Below, one piece after another: positions 8,994 through 17,236 of a stretch of 64,000 nt of DNA; the first letter of the stretch is position 1; the number at the start of each line of letters is the position of its first letter. A model generated the notes under the pieces. The model saw only the letters and a program-made list of their open reading frames with translations. It did not search any database and was not told where the DNA came from. Source of the stretch: Pseudoalteromonas luteoviolacea S2607 (lineage in GTDB: Bacteria > Pseudomonadota > Gammaproteobacteria > Enterobacterales > Alteromonadaceae); contig NZ_AUXV01000067.1 of NCBI RefSeq assembly GCF_001625575.1, forward strand, positions 62,001-126,000, read 5' to 3'. Made by a program: the position numbers and the translations under genes.

Positions 8994-10235
8994 ATGCAGT
9001 TTAAAATTGAAAAGCATGCCATGTTGACAAAAAAATTGGCTTTGAGCGCTGTAATTGCGCTGTCTCTTAGCGCATGTGGTTCTGATGATGCGCCTAGTGC
9101 ACCACGTGTTCAAAATATTACCTATGAAGCACTACCTGCTATTTTAACTTTCAATGAAGGTGAAACGGTTCGCCTGTCTTTAAATACTAAAGGTGAAGGT
9201 GCAAGTGGGTTAAAGTTTAATTGGACGGTCAAGTACTTAAATCAAGATGTTACGTTTACTGGGCAAGGTTCTGATACTATCTCATTTAAAGCGCCAAACG
9301 TTGACATGCACAGCACTATGCAAGTGAGTGTTAAGTTGGATGAGGCAAATTCAACAAAAACATTTGGTTTTCATGACCAGCATTTATCCCTCAACATTAA
9401 AAATTTAAATCCACCGACTACCCCAACTCATGAGCTAGGTGAAGAAGTTTCAGAAATTGATACTTCTGTCCTGACTACGGGAAGTACATGGACAGAAACG
9501 CACAAACAAAACTCAAGAATTGACCAAGTAGACAGCAGTTACAATTTAGTGGACAGCACACTGATCCGTTCATTTATAGTCGAAAGTGCGGATCAAAATA
9601 AGCAGGTTGTGGGAACCAACTACTGTGGATTTCCAGACCTAAATTCAATGGAGTTAAACGCCAGTGTATTATCTATAAAGTGCAGCTCAGGTACTCCATT
9701 GACCCAATATTTTCAAAAAGAGAATAGTTTCTCAATAGTACAAAAGTGTGATGAGACGATTGTGGGAGTGAGTACATTTGAAAAGAAAAGCAATGAAGCT
9801 ATTGCTAGTTTTGGTTCATTAAACATGCAGTTTAAAAACTTTGCTGATCTGCAAACCAAAGAGGTATGTGGTGTGGTAGCCACATCAAAAGTGACTGCTC
9901 ACTCGGCTGATAATCAGGAGGTTGCCAAAGAAGAAGCAACCGCTATTCGCCTCGTAACACAGCAAGAGGGCAATGACTTTGAGCTGCATTTTGCGTTTAA
10001 TGAAGCACCTAATGGATTCTTTGTTTCTTTAAATTCCTTCTTTGATGAAAACAACAAGGCAACCATAATCTCGGGCAGCTACCCTGAACTAAACGCTTCT
10101 TCTCAAAGCGGTTCTCTTGATCTTGATGCTAAAAATAGTATTTCTAATATGAAAGGTACGTTTAATTTTGTATTGAAAAATGATGCAGGTCTGAATGAAG
10201 CCGTTGAAGGCGACTTTGAGCTAGTTCTCGAATAA
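8994..10235 (+). CDS. Predicted lipoprotein with Ig/PKD-like N-terminal domain, function unknown
   Basis: 413 residues. The ATG at 8994 has CAGGA seven to eight bases upstream; the alternative ATG at 9021 has none. A lipoprotein signal ends in LSLSAC with the lipidated Cys at 28, followed by GSDDAPSAP, so outer-membrane or periplasmic anchoring is likely. Residues about 40-140 are beta-rich (FNEGETVRLSLNTKGEG, LKFNWTVKYLN, DTISFKAPNV) and resemble a PKD/Ig fold. The C-terminal 260 residues have several cysteines and no family I recognise. The gene is monocistronic with a terminator-like hairpin behind it. Confidence 0.7.
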   Translation: MQFKIEKHAMLTKKLALSAVIALSLSACGSDDAPSAPRVQNITYEALPAILTFNEGETVRLSLNTKGEGASGLKFNWTVKYLNQDVTFTGQGSDTISFKAPNVDMHSTMQVSVKLDEANSTKTFGFHDQHLSLNIKNLNPPTTPTHELGEEVSEIDTSVLTTGSTWTETHKQNSRIDQVDSSYNLVDSTLIRSFIVESADQNKQVVGTNYCGFPDLNSMELNASVLSIKCSSGTPLTQYFQKENSFSIVQKCDETIVGVSTFEKKSNEAIASFGSLNMQFKNFADLQTKEVCGVVATSKVTAHSADNQEVAKEEATAIRLVTQQEGNDFELHFAFNEAPNGFFVSLNSFFDENNKATIISGSYPELNASSQSGSLDLDAKNSISNMKGTFNFVLKNDAGLNEAVEGDFELVLE

Positions 10236-10246
10236 TCATCTCAGGC

Positions 10247-10281
10247 GTAGGCTTAAAAAGCGAGTTTCTTTTTAAGCCTAC
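10247..10281. terminator. 14-bp perfect hairpin between convergent genes
   Basis: GTAGGCTTAAAAAG (10247-10260) pairs completely with CTTTTTAAGCCTAC (10268-10281), loop CGAGTTT. It separates the lipoprotein stop (10235) from the AEC transporter stop (10329, minus). The T-run is inside the stem, so it can act in both directions or as a weak terminator. Confidence 0.7.
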
Positions 10282-10328
10282 TTGCGCCTCAGCTATATGA
10301 CTTGGGCTGGTTTGTTCATTGTGTAACT

Positions 10329-11234
10329 TTATATTAGAACATAGAGCCATGCACTTATACTGAATGGGCTTAATACTGTAGACAAAACGACACCCGCAGC
10401 GAGTGTCGCTTGAGCACATTGTTGCTGTCTGGCAACAAGGTAAGCATTTACTCCCAGTGGGGAAGCCGCCATCAATGTCAACACGGCTGTATGCATATCT
10501 GACAGTTGCAGCCAAATAGCAAATCCAAAAACCATGGCTGGCAGTATCAAAAGTTTAGTGACGCTTAAAATGAGCGCGCTCTTCCAAGCGCGTTTGATTG
10601 AGTACTGTACTAAACTGACACCTAGCACAAATAGTGCGCCAGCGATCGCGGGTTTAGCTAACCACTCCAGTCCAGAGTAAAGCAGTTTCGGGAGTGGTAT
10701 ATTAAGCGCGTTAAACAGTAACCCTGTCGTGATACTTAAAACGATTGGGTTGATAAAGAGTGGTTTTAGAGTCTCAGTCAACGTACCACTTCGATTACTT
10801 GAAAACAAAAAGCTAAGTGCAAACAGCAGGGCGCTATGAAAAGTAATAATCATAAATACTAAAGCGCCCGCTTCGCTCCCCAATGCCGCAATGATCACAG
10901 GTAAACCCACCAATACAGTGTTTGAATATGTACCGCCAAGCCCCCACATAGCCGCTTCCGCCCTCGCTTTTTTATTGTTCACCCACTTAGTTAGTAACAT
11001 CAGTAAGTAACACGTCAGTACGGGTATATAGAAGGCGAGTAGCAAATGCGGTGAAGCGACTTTACCCAAGTCTGCTTGGTACATGTTGAGAAAAAGAAAT
11101 ACCGGAATCGCAATATAAAAAATGAATCTGCGTAGCCCTTCTAGTTGGGTTGTTGCAATAAACCCTGTTTTGCCGCTCAGGTAGCCGGTTAGTACCAAAA
11201 AAATTAATGGAAATAGAATTTCGATGGGAGTCAT
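10329..11234 (-). CDS. AEC family (auxin efflux carrier-like) permease
   Basis: 301 residues with about ten hydrophobic segments arranged as two inverted halves. It starts MTPIEILFPLIFLVLTGYLSGKTGF and has the family-typical NTVLVGLPVIIAALG segment and a late MAASPLGVNAYLVARQ segment. Bacterial AEC members export or exchange organic acids such as malate, or import them; the substrate here is unknown. The ribosome site before the ATG is weak. No metabolic gene is co-transcribed. Confidence 0.85.
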   Translation of the reverse strand: MTPIEILFPLIFLVLTGYLSGKTGFIATTQLEGLRRFIFYIAIPVFLFLNMYQADLGKVASPHLLLAFYIPVLTCYLLMLLTKWVNNKKARAEAAMWGLGGTYSNTVLVGLPVIIAALGSEAGALVFMIITFHSALLFALSFLFSSNRSGTLTETLKPLFINPIVLSITTGLLFNALNIPLPKLLYSGLEWLAKPAIAGALFVLGVSLVQYSIKRAWKSALILSVTKLLILPAMVFGFAIWLQLSDMHTAVLTLMAASPLGVNAYLVARQQQCAQATLAAGVVLSTVLSPFSISAWLYVLI

Positions 11235-11377
11235 AGAGTTACATTTTGCTGAGCTAGGATACCATTATACTGAACAGTTAGTGATTTTCACGATTGTTAG
11301 TCTCTGAATTTTGCATTGCACCATGAAGTGGCCTTTGCGGTATAATTAAATTTTGCTATTGGCGTTATGTAAGTTGT

Positions 11378-11749
11378 ATGGAATATCAGTTTATTCGAGA
11401 TCCTATCTCAGGGTTTAAAGTTCGTATGTCCGAAGAGCATGCTTTGGTAGGGCGGTGGCTAAATGAAGAGTTGCCACTTAATGAGGTCTCGAGTTTTATA
11501 GAAAAAATGGACACGGTTAAGCAGGGTACTGAAGAGCTTAAAATTGAAGGTAAAGAGGTACGCTTGACACTGTCAAAAGATGAAGCGTTGTTCGAAGCGC
11601 ATACTTTATTTCAAAACGAAGTGGATTTATCTCGCTACGAAGACGACTTTTTGGAATTGGATGAAGATGGTCTAATTGCTGGGTGTGGCTTCGAGGACTT
11701 TCAGGCTCTGATGCATGATTGGATTAAGTTTGTTCAGAGCCGCAGGTAA
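11378..11749 (+). CDS. yacL: UPF0231 family protein YacL
   Basis: 123 acidic residues starting MEYQFIRDPISGFKVRMSEEHALVGRW, which lines up with the start of E. coli YacL (about 120 residues; MDYEFLRD...KVRMS...VGHW). A conserved GFEDF...FV element is near the C-terminus (AGCGFEDFQALMHDW). The cellular role of this family is not established. It is monocistronic; the next gene is convergent. Confidence 0.82.
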   Translation: MEYQFIRDPISGFKVRMSEEHALVGRWLNEELPLNEVSSFIEKMDTVKQGTEELKIEGKEVRLTLSKDEALFEAHTLFQNEVDLSRYEDDFLELDEDGLIAGCGFEDFQALMHDWIKFVQSRR

Positions 11750-11765
11750 TTATGAATGGGCGTTG

Positions 11766-12482
11766 TTATGCCGTTGCATGTTGAGGCGGTGCTCCGTAAA
11801 GTTGCTCGGCTCTTTGAAATAGCACCCAAGAAGTAAGAATGTACTTGTCATTTGACAATGGCATATTACCCCTGTGCGTATGAGTGAAGTAACTTGGCGC
11901 GATAACCATACTGCCCTGTTTTGGGGCAAGTTTACGGTTTTGATAATAAAACTCTGTTTCGCCGCCTTCTTCTACATCATTAAGGTAAAACATAAATAGT
12001 AAAACGCGATGTAGTGCTTCATTGTGGTGTAATTGCGGGTAAACTTCACTGTGCCAATACGGGTAGCCTCCTTTATTAACAGGATATTTTTGCGCTTGAA
12101 TAGGGCCCAACCTAAATAATTGCTGCGTCAGCACATGAAGCTGAGGTTTGCCCACTTCTTCAAAGTTTTCGACGGTAAGGTTGACAGGTTTACCGGTTTG
12201 AGGATGGTAGACGTTTAAACCAAAAGCCCCTAACATCATAAAAAAGTGTTCTTCAATGTACTGAAACAGGTGTTTAGAAGTTGCTTGTTCTATTTCACGC
12301 AATTGCTTCTGATATTCAGGGTGATTGTTTAGATACAAATCTTGACTGACTTTTTTAGATAAATCTACTCCGCCTGATGTTTGACCTTGAGCTAAATGTG
12401 GACTTTTATCAAAGGTTTGCATAAATTGGTTGCAAAACTCTGCACTCAGTGCATTGTCGTATACGCGGATAAAATCAGTCAT
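11766..12482 (-). CDS. 2-oxoglutarate/Fe(II)-dependent oxygenase, prolyl-4-hydroxylase type
   Basis: 238 residues from the ATG at 12482, preferred because GAGGA sits six bases upstream; a TTG four codons earlier would place that Shine-Dalgarno inside the gene. The double-stranded beta-helix core shows YWHSEVYP (His144, Glu146 as a variant of the HxD iron motif), the LNDVEEGGETEFYY segment typical of prolyl-4-hydroxylases, the distal histidine in FTHTHRG (201 or 203) and Lys213 that could bind 2-oxoglutarate. The substrate is unknown. Its start is only 29 bases from the start of the divergent thioesterase gene. Confidence 0.82.
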   Translation of the reverse strand: MTDFIRVYDNALSAEFCNQFMQTFDKSPHLAQGQTSGGVDLSKKVSQDLYLNNHPEYQKQLREIEQATSKHLFQYIEEHFFMMLGAFGLNVYHPQTGKPVNLTVENFEEVGKPQLHVLTQQLFRLGPIQAQKYPVNKGGYPYWHSEVYPQLHHNEALHRVLLFMFYLNDVEEGGETEFYYQNRKLAPKQGSMVIAPSYFTHTHRGNMPLSNDKYILTSWVLFQRAEQLYGAPPQHATA

Positions 12483-12511
12483 TTCATTCCTCAAAGGTTG
12501 TTAGAGTTATT

Positions 12512-12901
12512 ATGCTTGCAGAAAAAATCATGCCACGCTTTAGCGAAACAGATGTACTTGGCCATATAAACAATACCGTACTACCGGTATGGTTTGAAGC
12601 TGCCAGAGCACCTATTTTCAAAATTTTTACACCTGATTTAAATCCACATAACTGGAAATTGATTGTTGCCAAGGTTGAAGTAACCTTTAAAGGTGAGCTT
12701 TTTTATGGTCAACAAGTGGAAATCAAAACCGCAATCGAAAAAATTGGGAAGAGCTCATTTGTAATATTACAACAAGCTTGGCAACACGGAGAATGCTGTG
12801 CTGAGGGGCGCACTGTGATGGTCCGCTATGATTTCGCAAGTAAGTCATCTCAAAGCTTAAGCGAATATGAGCGGGACGCATTGGCTGTACACTTACTTTA
12901 G
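12512..12901 (+). CDS. Hotdog-fold acyl-CoA thioesterase (FadM/YbgC/4HBT type)
   Basis: 129 residues. The signature FSETDVLGHINNTVLPVWFEAAR (residues about 10-32, with the catalytic-type Asp and the HxNN) is that of the 4-hydroxybenzoyl-CoA thioesterase family, which hydrolyses acyl-CoA in the cytoplasm. VEVTFKGELFYGQQVEI and the later YDF segment complete the fold. It could be FadM-like (long-chain) or YbgC-like (short-chain); it lacks the pal-tol neighbours of YbgC. A weak GAG ribosome site precedes the ATG. Confidence 0.85.
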   Translation: MLAEKIMPRFSETDVLGHINNTVLPVWFEAARAPIFKIFTPDLNPHNWKLIVAKVEVTFKGELFYGQQVEIKTAIEKIGKSSFVILQQAWQHGECCAEGRTVMVRYDFASKSSQSLSEYERDALAVHLL

Positions 12902-12908
12902 TGGAACG

Positions 12909-12940
12909 TGAGTACGTCCTTGTCTAAGCTGACGTACTCA
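12909..12940. terminator. 10-bp perfect hairpin between convergent genes
   Basis: TGAGTACGTC (12909-12918) pairs with GACGTACTCA (12931-12940) around a 12-base loop. It lies between the thioesterase stop and the stop of the unknown membrane protein. No T-tract follows on either strand, so its strength as a terminator is uncertain. Confidence 0.55.
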
Positions 12941-12951
12941 AACTCATTGAT

Positions 12952-14004
12952 CTAAAGTGTCGATTTAAATTGGTGTCCTACAGCAGCTGAAATACAAGGT
13001 ATAACATCGTATTGATAGCTCGATTCGCTATTCTCGTCATCTAACTTAGTGATCTGTAAAATTTCATAATCATTCAGCTCTATGATACGTGTACCGGGTG
13101 CATGTTCACACCGAGAGCGAGAATCTGCTTCATACTCATAAATAAAATGTCTTAACACTCTCTTAAGTTGCGCTTCATACTGTGCTGTATTTTCATCGAC
13201 TAAGGCGATTTCAGCTTTCAGTTCATTAAGGTCTTGCTCACGTTCAGCGAGCTTTTGTGTTAATTGCGCTTGTTCTTCTTGGCTAAGTTGTGTGCCATCG
13301 GGTTTAATTTTTTCACCTTCTAGGTAAACCTTAAAATGTGATGGGCTGACGATTAATTCAAACCAGCCTTTAATAAACTGGTTAACGCCTCCTGATAAAC
13401 CGGTATGAGAAATTAGCATCGCCACTTGAAATAAAATTAGCATGCTGAATACAAGGCGCAAAATACCGGTAGTAACCGGATATCTATAGTCAACAGGTTG
13501 CCATATTCTATGCAAGCCAAATGGACGAAGTAATATGAGCACCAGTAGGTATAGCGGTTGCGCAAGTTGCAATAGCACCAGTAATACAATGGTGGTAATG
13601 AAGAACCAAGTTGGCAGAGACAGTAATACACTGAGGTTGTGGCTATAGGGAAGCGGATCGGAACTCACGCCAGTTATATCGTTTATCATACCAGCCGCTT
13701 GTACAAGCGCATAGTTGGCAATAAAAGCATAAAAGAGCAAAATCACGGCTTTGCCTGGGAGACTGTCCCAAAAAACCAAGAATTTTGGCCAAAACTCTAA
13801 AAGCATGGCACTTAGTGCAATAAACGCGACTAAATGAAACCAAGATTCATTGTCTTGACTAGCAAACAAGAGCGCTCCAATGCTGAGAAATAAGGCTGAA
13901 AAATAGAGTCGTTGAGGTGTATTCAGTGTGTGCCAAAAACGTTTAAATGGCGCGCTGAGTGTGTCGAAAGTATCTTTAAAGGCGACCAAGGCAGGCTGAA
14001 TCAT
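12952..14004 (-). CDS. Unknown membrane protein with C-terminal coiled coil, downstream of uvrA
   Basis: 350 residues from the ATG at 14004 (MIQPALVAFKDTFDTL). An in-frame GTG at 14049 would add 15 residues but lies inside a perfect hairpin, so I prefer the ATG, which has an AGGGA upstream though at wide spacing. Five or six hydrophobic segments span residues about 30-210. Residues about 230-275 form a charged coiled coil (QEEQAQLTQKLAEREQDLNE), and the tail has several acidic clusters and two cysteines. I recognise no family. It follows uvrA in the same direction with 73 bases between, so read-through transcription is possible. Confidence 0.7.
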   Translation of the reverse strand: MIQPALVAFKDTFDTLSAPFKRFWHTLNTPQRLYFSALFLSIGALLFASQDNESWFHLVAFIALSAMLLEFWPKFLVFWDSLPGKAVILLFYAFIANYALVQAAGMINDITGVSSDPLPYSHNLSVLLSLPTWFFITTIVLLVLLQLAQPLYLLVLILLRPFGLHRIWQPVDYRYPVTTGILRLVFSMLILFQVAMLISHTGLSGGVNQFIKGWFELIVSPSHFKVYLEGEKIKPDGTQLSQEEQAQLTQKLAEREQDLNELKAEIALVDENTAQYEAQLKRVLRHFIYEYEADSRSRCEHAPGTRIIELNDYEILQITKLDDENSESSYQYDVIPCISAAVGHQFKSTL

Positions 14005-14036
14005 TATAGTTGTAGTCCCTGATGTTTTTAATAGAA

Positions 14037-14068
14037 CGTGACAGTACACAAATTAGCCTACTGTCACG
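14037..14068 (-). terminator. 10-bp perfect hairpin just after uvrA
   Basis: CGTGACAGTA (14037-14046) pairs with TACTGTCACG (14059-14068), loop of 12. On the minus strand it lies ten bases past the uvrA stop and is followed by TTCTATT, a poor U-tract. It could terminate or attenuate transcription between uvrA and the membrane protein gene. Confidence 0.6.
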
Positions 14069-14077
14069 CGATACTAC

Positions 14078-16897
14078 TTATAACATAGGCTTGAGGTATC
14101 GGCCAGTGTGAGACTCAGTGTGTTGTGCAACTTCTTCAGGAGTACCCGCAACCAAAATTTGGCCGCCTCCAGATCCACCTTCAGGTCCCAAATCAACTAT
14201 CCAGTCAGCTGTTTTAATGACATCCAAGTTATGCTCAATGACCACAACGGTATTACCATGGTCACGCAAACGATGCAAAACAACTAGTAATTGCTGTATA
14301 TCATGGAAATGTAAGCCAGTAGTGGGCTCATCTAAAATATACAGGGTTTTACCGGTATCACGTTTTGAGAGTTCTCTTGCGAGTTTAACGCGTTGTGCTT
14401 CACCACCTGACAGTGTCGTAGCCGCTTGACCTAAACGAATATAAGAGAGGCCTACGTCCATTAAGGTTTGTAGTTTACGCTTAATCGCGGGGATTTTGTC
14501 GAAAAACTCTCTTGCATCCTCTACGGTCATCTCGAGCACTTCATGAATATTTTTGCCTTTATAAAGTACTTCAAGTGTTTCTCGGTTATAACGCTTGCCA
14601 TGACAGACATCACAAGGAACATAGACATCAGGCAAAAAGTGCATTTCTACCTTTAATACACCGTCTCCCTGACAAGCTTCACAGCGCCCACCTTTCACAT
14701 TGAAACTGAATCGGCCCACTTTATAGCCGCGAGAGCGTGCTTCTTGCGTACCGGCAAACAGCTCTCGAATGGCAGTGAAGATACCTGTGTATGTCGCAGG
14801 GTTTGAGCGCGGTGTTCTACCAATAGGGCTTTGATCTATATCTATTACCTTATCAAAGTGATCTAATCCTTGAATGTCTTTGTGTGGCGCAGGCTCTGAA
14901 ACTGTAGCACCGTTTAGTGCTCTATGGGCCAATTTATACAAAGTATCATTGATCAGTGTAGATTTACCTGAGCCTGAAACGCCCGTGATACAGGTCATTA
15001 AACCAAAGGGGATCTTAAGGTCAACATTTTTGAGGTTGTTGCCAGTCGCACCAAATAACTCTAGCCATTTATCTGTTGGCTGATGGCGCTCAGGTGGTAC
15101 AACTATCTCTTTGGTACCACATAAGTATTGGCCGGTGAGAGAGTCTGGGTTGGCAATGATGTCTTCTCGAGTACCTTCGGCAACAACACTGCCGCCATGT
15201 ACACCTGCACCCGGACCAATATCAATGATGTGATCGGCAGCACGAATGGCATCTTCATCATGTTCAACCACAATAACTGTATTACCTAAGTCGCGCAGGT
15301 GTGTGAGTGTACTTAATAGTCGGTCATTGTCTCTTTGGTGCAAGCCAATTGAGGGTTCGTCCAAAACATACATAACTCCCACTAGGCCCGCGCCAATTTG
15401 GCTCGCGAGTCTTATCCTTTGAGCTTCGCCACCTGAGAGCGTATCGGCACTGCGCTCTAAAGAGAGGTAATTGAGACCAACGTTTATCAAAAATGATAAG
15501 CGGTCGCGAATCTCTTTAAGTACTTTTTCAGCAATTTGTGCTTTTTGCCCTGTTAAAGTCAGGTCATGGAAAAACTGACTGGCTTCACCAATGCTCATGG
15601 TTGTAACAGCTGGTAAATTCGTAGCGCCAATAAAAACGTGTCTTGCTTCTTCTCTTAATCTTGAGCCATGGCAGCTTGGACAAGCTTGGCTTGTTTGGTA
15701 TTTCGCTAACTCTTCGCGCACCGACGTAGACTCTGTCTCGTGGTAGCGTCGATTCATATTATTTAATACGCCTTCAAACTCGTGATTACGTGTGATGAGA
15801 TCGCCACGATCGTTGCGATAGTTGAATGCAATTTTGGTTTTCCCAGAACCTTCTAAAACAACCTTTTGCGCAGACTTGGGTAATTCGGCAAAAGGCACCT
15901 CTAAATCAAAGCTATAGTGTTCGGCGACTGAGCTGAGCATTTGAAAATAGTAGAAGCTACGTTTATCCCATCCTTTAATTGCGCCACCAGCTAAGCTTAA
16001 TTCAGGGTTTTGCACCACACGATTAGGGTCGAAGTACTGGCGTACACCCAATCCATCACAGCTTTGACAGGCACCTGCCGGGTTATTGAAAGAGAACATG
16101 CGAGGCTCGAGCTCGGTCATCGCATAGCCGCACGTTGGGCAGGCAAAGTTCGCAGAAAATACCAATTCTTCAGCGTCAGGGTCATCCATACTGGCAATTT
16201 GCGCGATACCGTCGGCTAGCTCCAAAGCCGTTTCAAAAGATTCTGCCAGACGTTGCTGTAAGCCTTCTTTAACTTTAAAACGGTCAACGACGACTTCAAT
16301 GGTGTGCTTTTTATGTAATTCTAGGGCTGGCGGATCAGACAGATCACATACTTCACCATCGATTCTGGCTCTAATGAAACCTTGGCTAGCTAACTGCTCA
16401 AGTAGTTTTACGTGTTCACCTTTTCGGTTTTTGACGACTGGGGCGAGCAGCATTAACTTGCTACCTTCGGGCAGAGCAAGTGCCGTGTCTACCATTTGGC
16501 TAATTGTTTGCGCCTTGAGCGGTAAGTCATGAGTAGGACAGCGTGGCTCACCTACACGTGCAAATAGCAGTCGTAAATAGTCGTAAATCTCAGTGATAGT
16601 GCCGACTGTAGAGCGCGGGTTATGGGACGTAGACTTTTGCTCAATAGAGATAGCAGGTGACAGACCTTCTATATGATCAACATCAGGCTTTTCCATTAAT
16701 GATAAGAACTGTCTGGCATATGCTGATAGAGACTCTACATATCGTCTTTGACCTTCTGCATATAAGGTATCAAAAGCGAGTGAGGATTTGCCCGAGCCAG
16801 AAAGTCCGGTGATCACAATCAGCTTGTCTCTTGGAATAGTCAGAGAGATGTCTTTGAGGTTGTGCGTGCGCGCGCCTCTTACTTCTATTTTATCCAT
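14078..16897 (-). CDS. uvrA: Excinuclease ABC subunit A
   Basis: 939 residues, full length for the family. Two ABC ATPase modules are visible: Walker A GLSGSGKS (31-38) and GVSGSGKS (about 645), each later with an LSGGEAQR signature. Zinc-binding clusters are CPTCGY...CQSCDGLG (about 253-283) and CEACQGDG...CDVCHGK (about 745-775). UvrA dimers scan DNA for lesions and load UvrB for nucleotide excision repair in the cytoplasm. AAGG lies five bases before the ATG. A LexA box about 155 bases upstream points to SOS control. Unlike in E. coli, ssb is not divergently adjacent; two genes separate them. Confidence 0.98.
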   Translation of the reverse strand: MDKIEVRGARTHNLKDISLTIPRDKLIVITGLSGSGKSSLAFDTLYAEGQRRYVESLSAYARQFLSLMEKPDVDHIEGLSPAISIEQKSTSHNPRSTVGTITEIYDYLRLLFARVGEPRCPTHDLPLKAQTISQMVDTALALPEGSKLMLLAPVVKNRKGEHVKLLEQLASQGFIRARIDGEVCDLSDPPALELHKKHTIEVVVDRFKVKEGLQQRLAESFETALELADGIAQIASMDDPDAEELVFSANFACPTCGYAMTELEPRMFSFNNPAGACQSCDGLGVRQYFDPNRVVQNPELSLAGGAIKGWDKRSFYYFQMLSSVAEHYSFDLEVPFAELPKSAQKVVLEGSGKTKIAFNYRNDRGDLITRNHEFEGVLNNMNRRYHETESTSVREELAKYQTSQACPSCHGSRLREEARHVFIGATNLPAVTTMSIGEASQFFHDLTLTGQKAQIAEKVLKEIRDRLSFLINVGLNYLSLERSADTLSGGEAQRIRLASQIGAGLVGVMYVLDEPSIGLHQRDNDRLLSTLTHLRDLGNTVIVVEHDEDAIRAADHIIDIGPGAGVHGGSVVAEGTREDIIANPDSLTGQYLCGTKEIVVPPERHQPTDKWLELFGATGNNLKNVDLKIPFGLMTCITGVSGSGKSTLINDTLYKLAHRALNGATVSEPAPHKDIQGLDHFDKVIDIDQSPIGRTPRSNPATYTGIFTAIRELFAGTQEARSRGYKVGRFSFNVKGGRCEACQGDGVLKVEMHFLPDVYVPCDVCHGKRYNRETLEVLYKGKNIHEVLEMTVEDAREFFDKIPAIKRKLQTLMDVGLSYIRLGQAATTLSGGEAQRVKLARELSKRDTGKTLYILDEPTTGLHFHDIQQLLVVLHRLRDHGNTVVVIEHNLDVIKTADWIVDLGPEGGSGGGQILVAGTPEEVAQHTESHTGRYLKPML

Positions 16898-17052
16898 AGT
16901 GGCCTTTTTATGAATCTTGTGTGCTTACAACAATTGCTCGGGTGCTTTATATATCGGGCAAGTTAGGTTCAACGAGCCGACACGCCCTGATTAATGTATG
17001 AATGATACATAATTTATAAATTAATTGATGTAACAAACTTAGCTATGGGTAG

Positions 17053-17068
17053 CTGTATACTCATACAG
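17053..17068. promoter_or_regulatory. LexA (SOS) box
   Basis: CTGTATACTCATACAG fits the gammaproteobacterial LexA consensus CTG-N10-CAG with a TA-rich centre. It lies between uvrA (start 16897, minus) and the solute-binding protein gene (plus). uvrA is a classical LexA target; the other gene may be affected too. Confidence 0.8.
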
Positions 17069-17236
17069 TATACATTAAAGTCTTCTTTATTCTACCCTTG
17101 TTACGCGCGTCACTTGATGCTGGCTCACTTTATCCCTCATCTAATATATTCTGCGCTACAGCAAGTACGACAAAATTGAGCTTTCTTGCGGTTTGCAACT
17201 AGACTTAACATAACGATTGGCAGTCGAGCTGTATAT

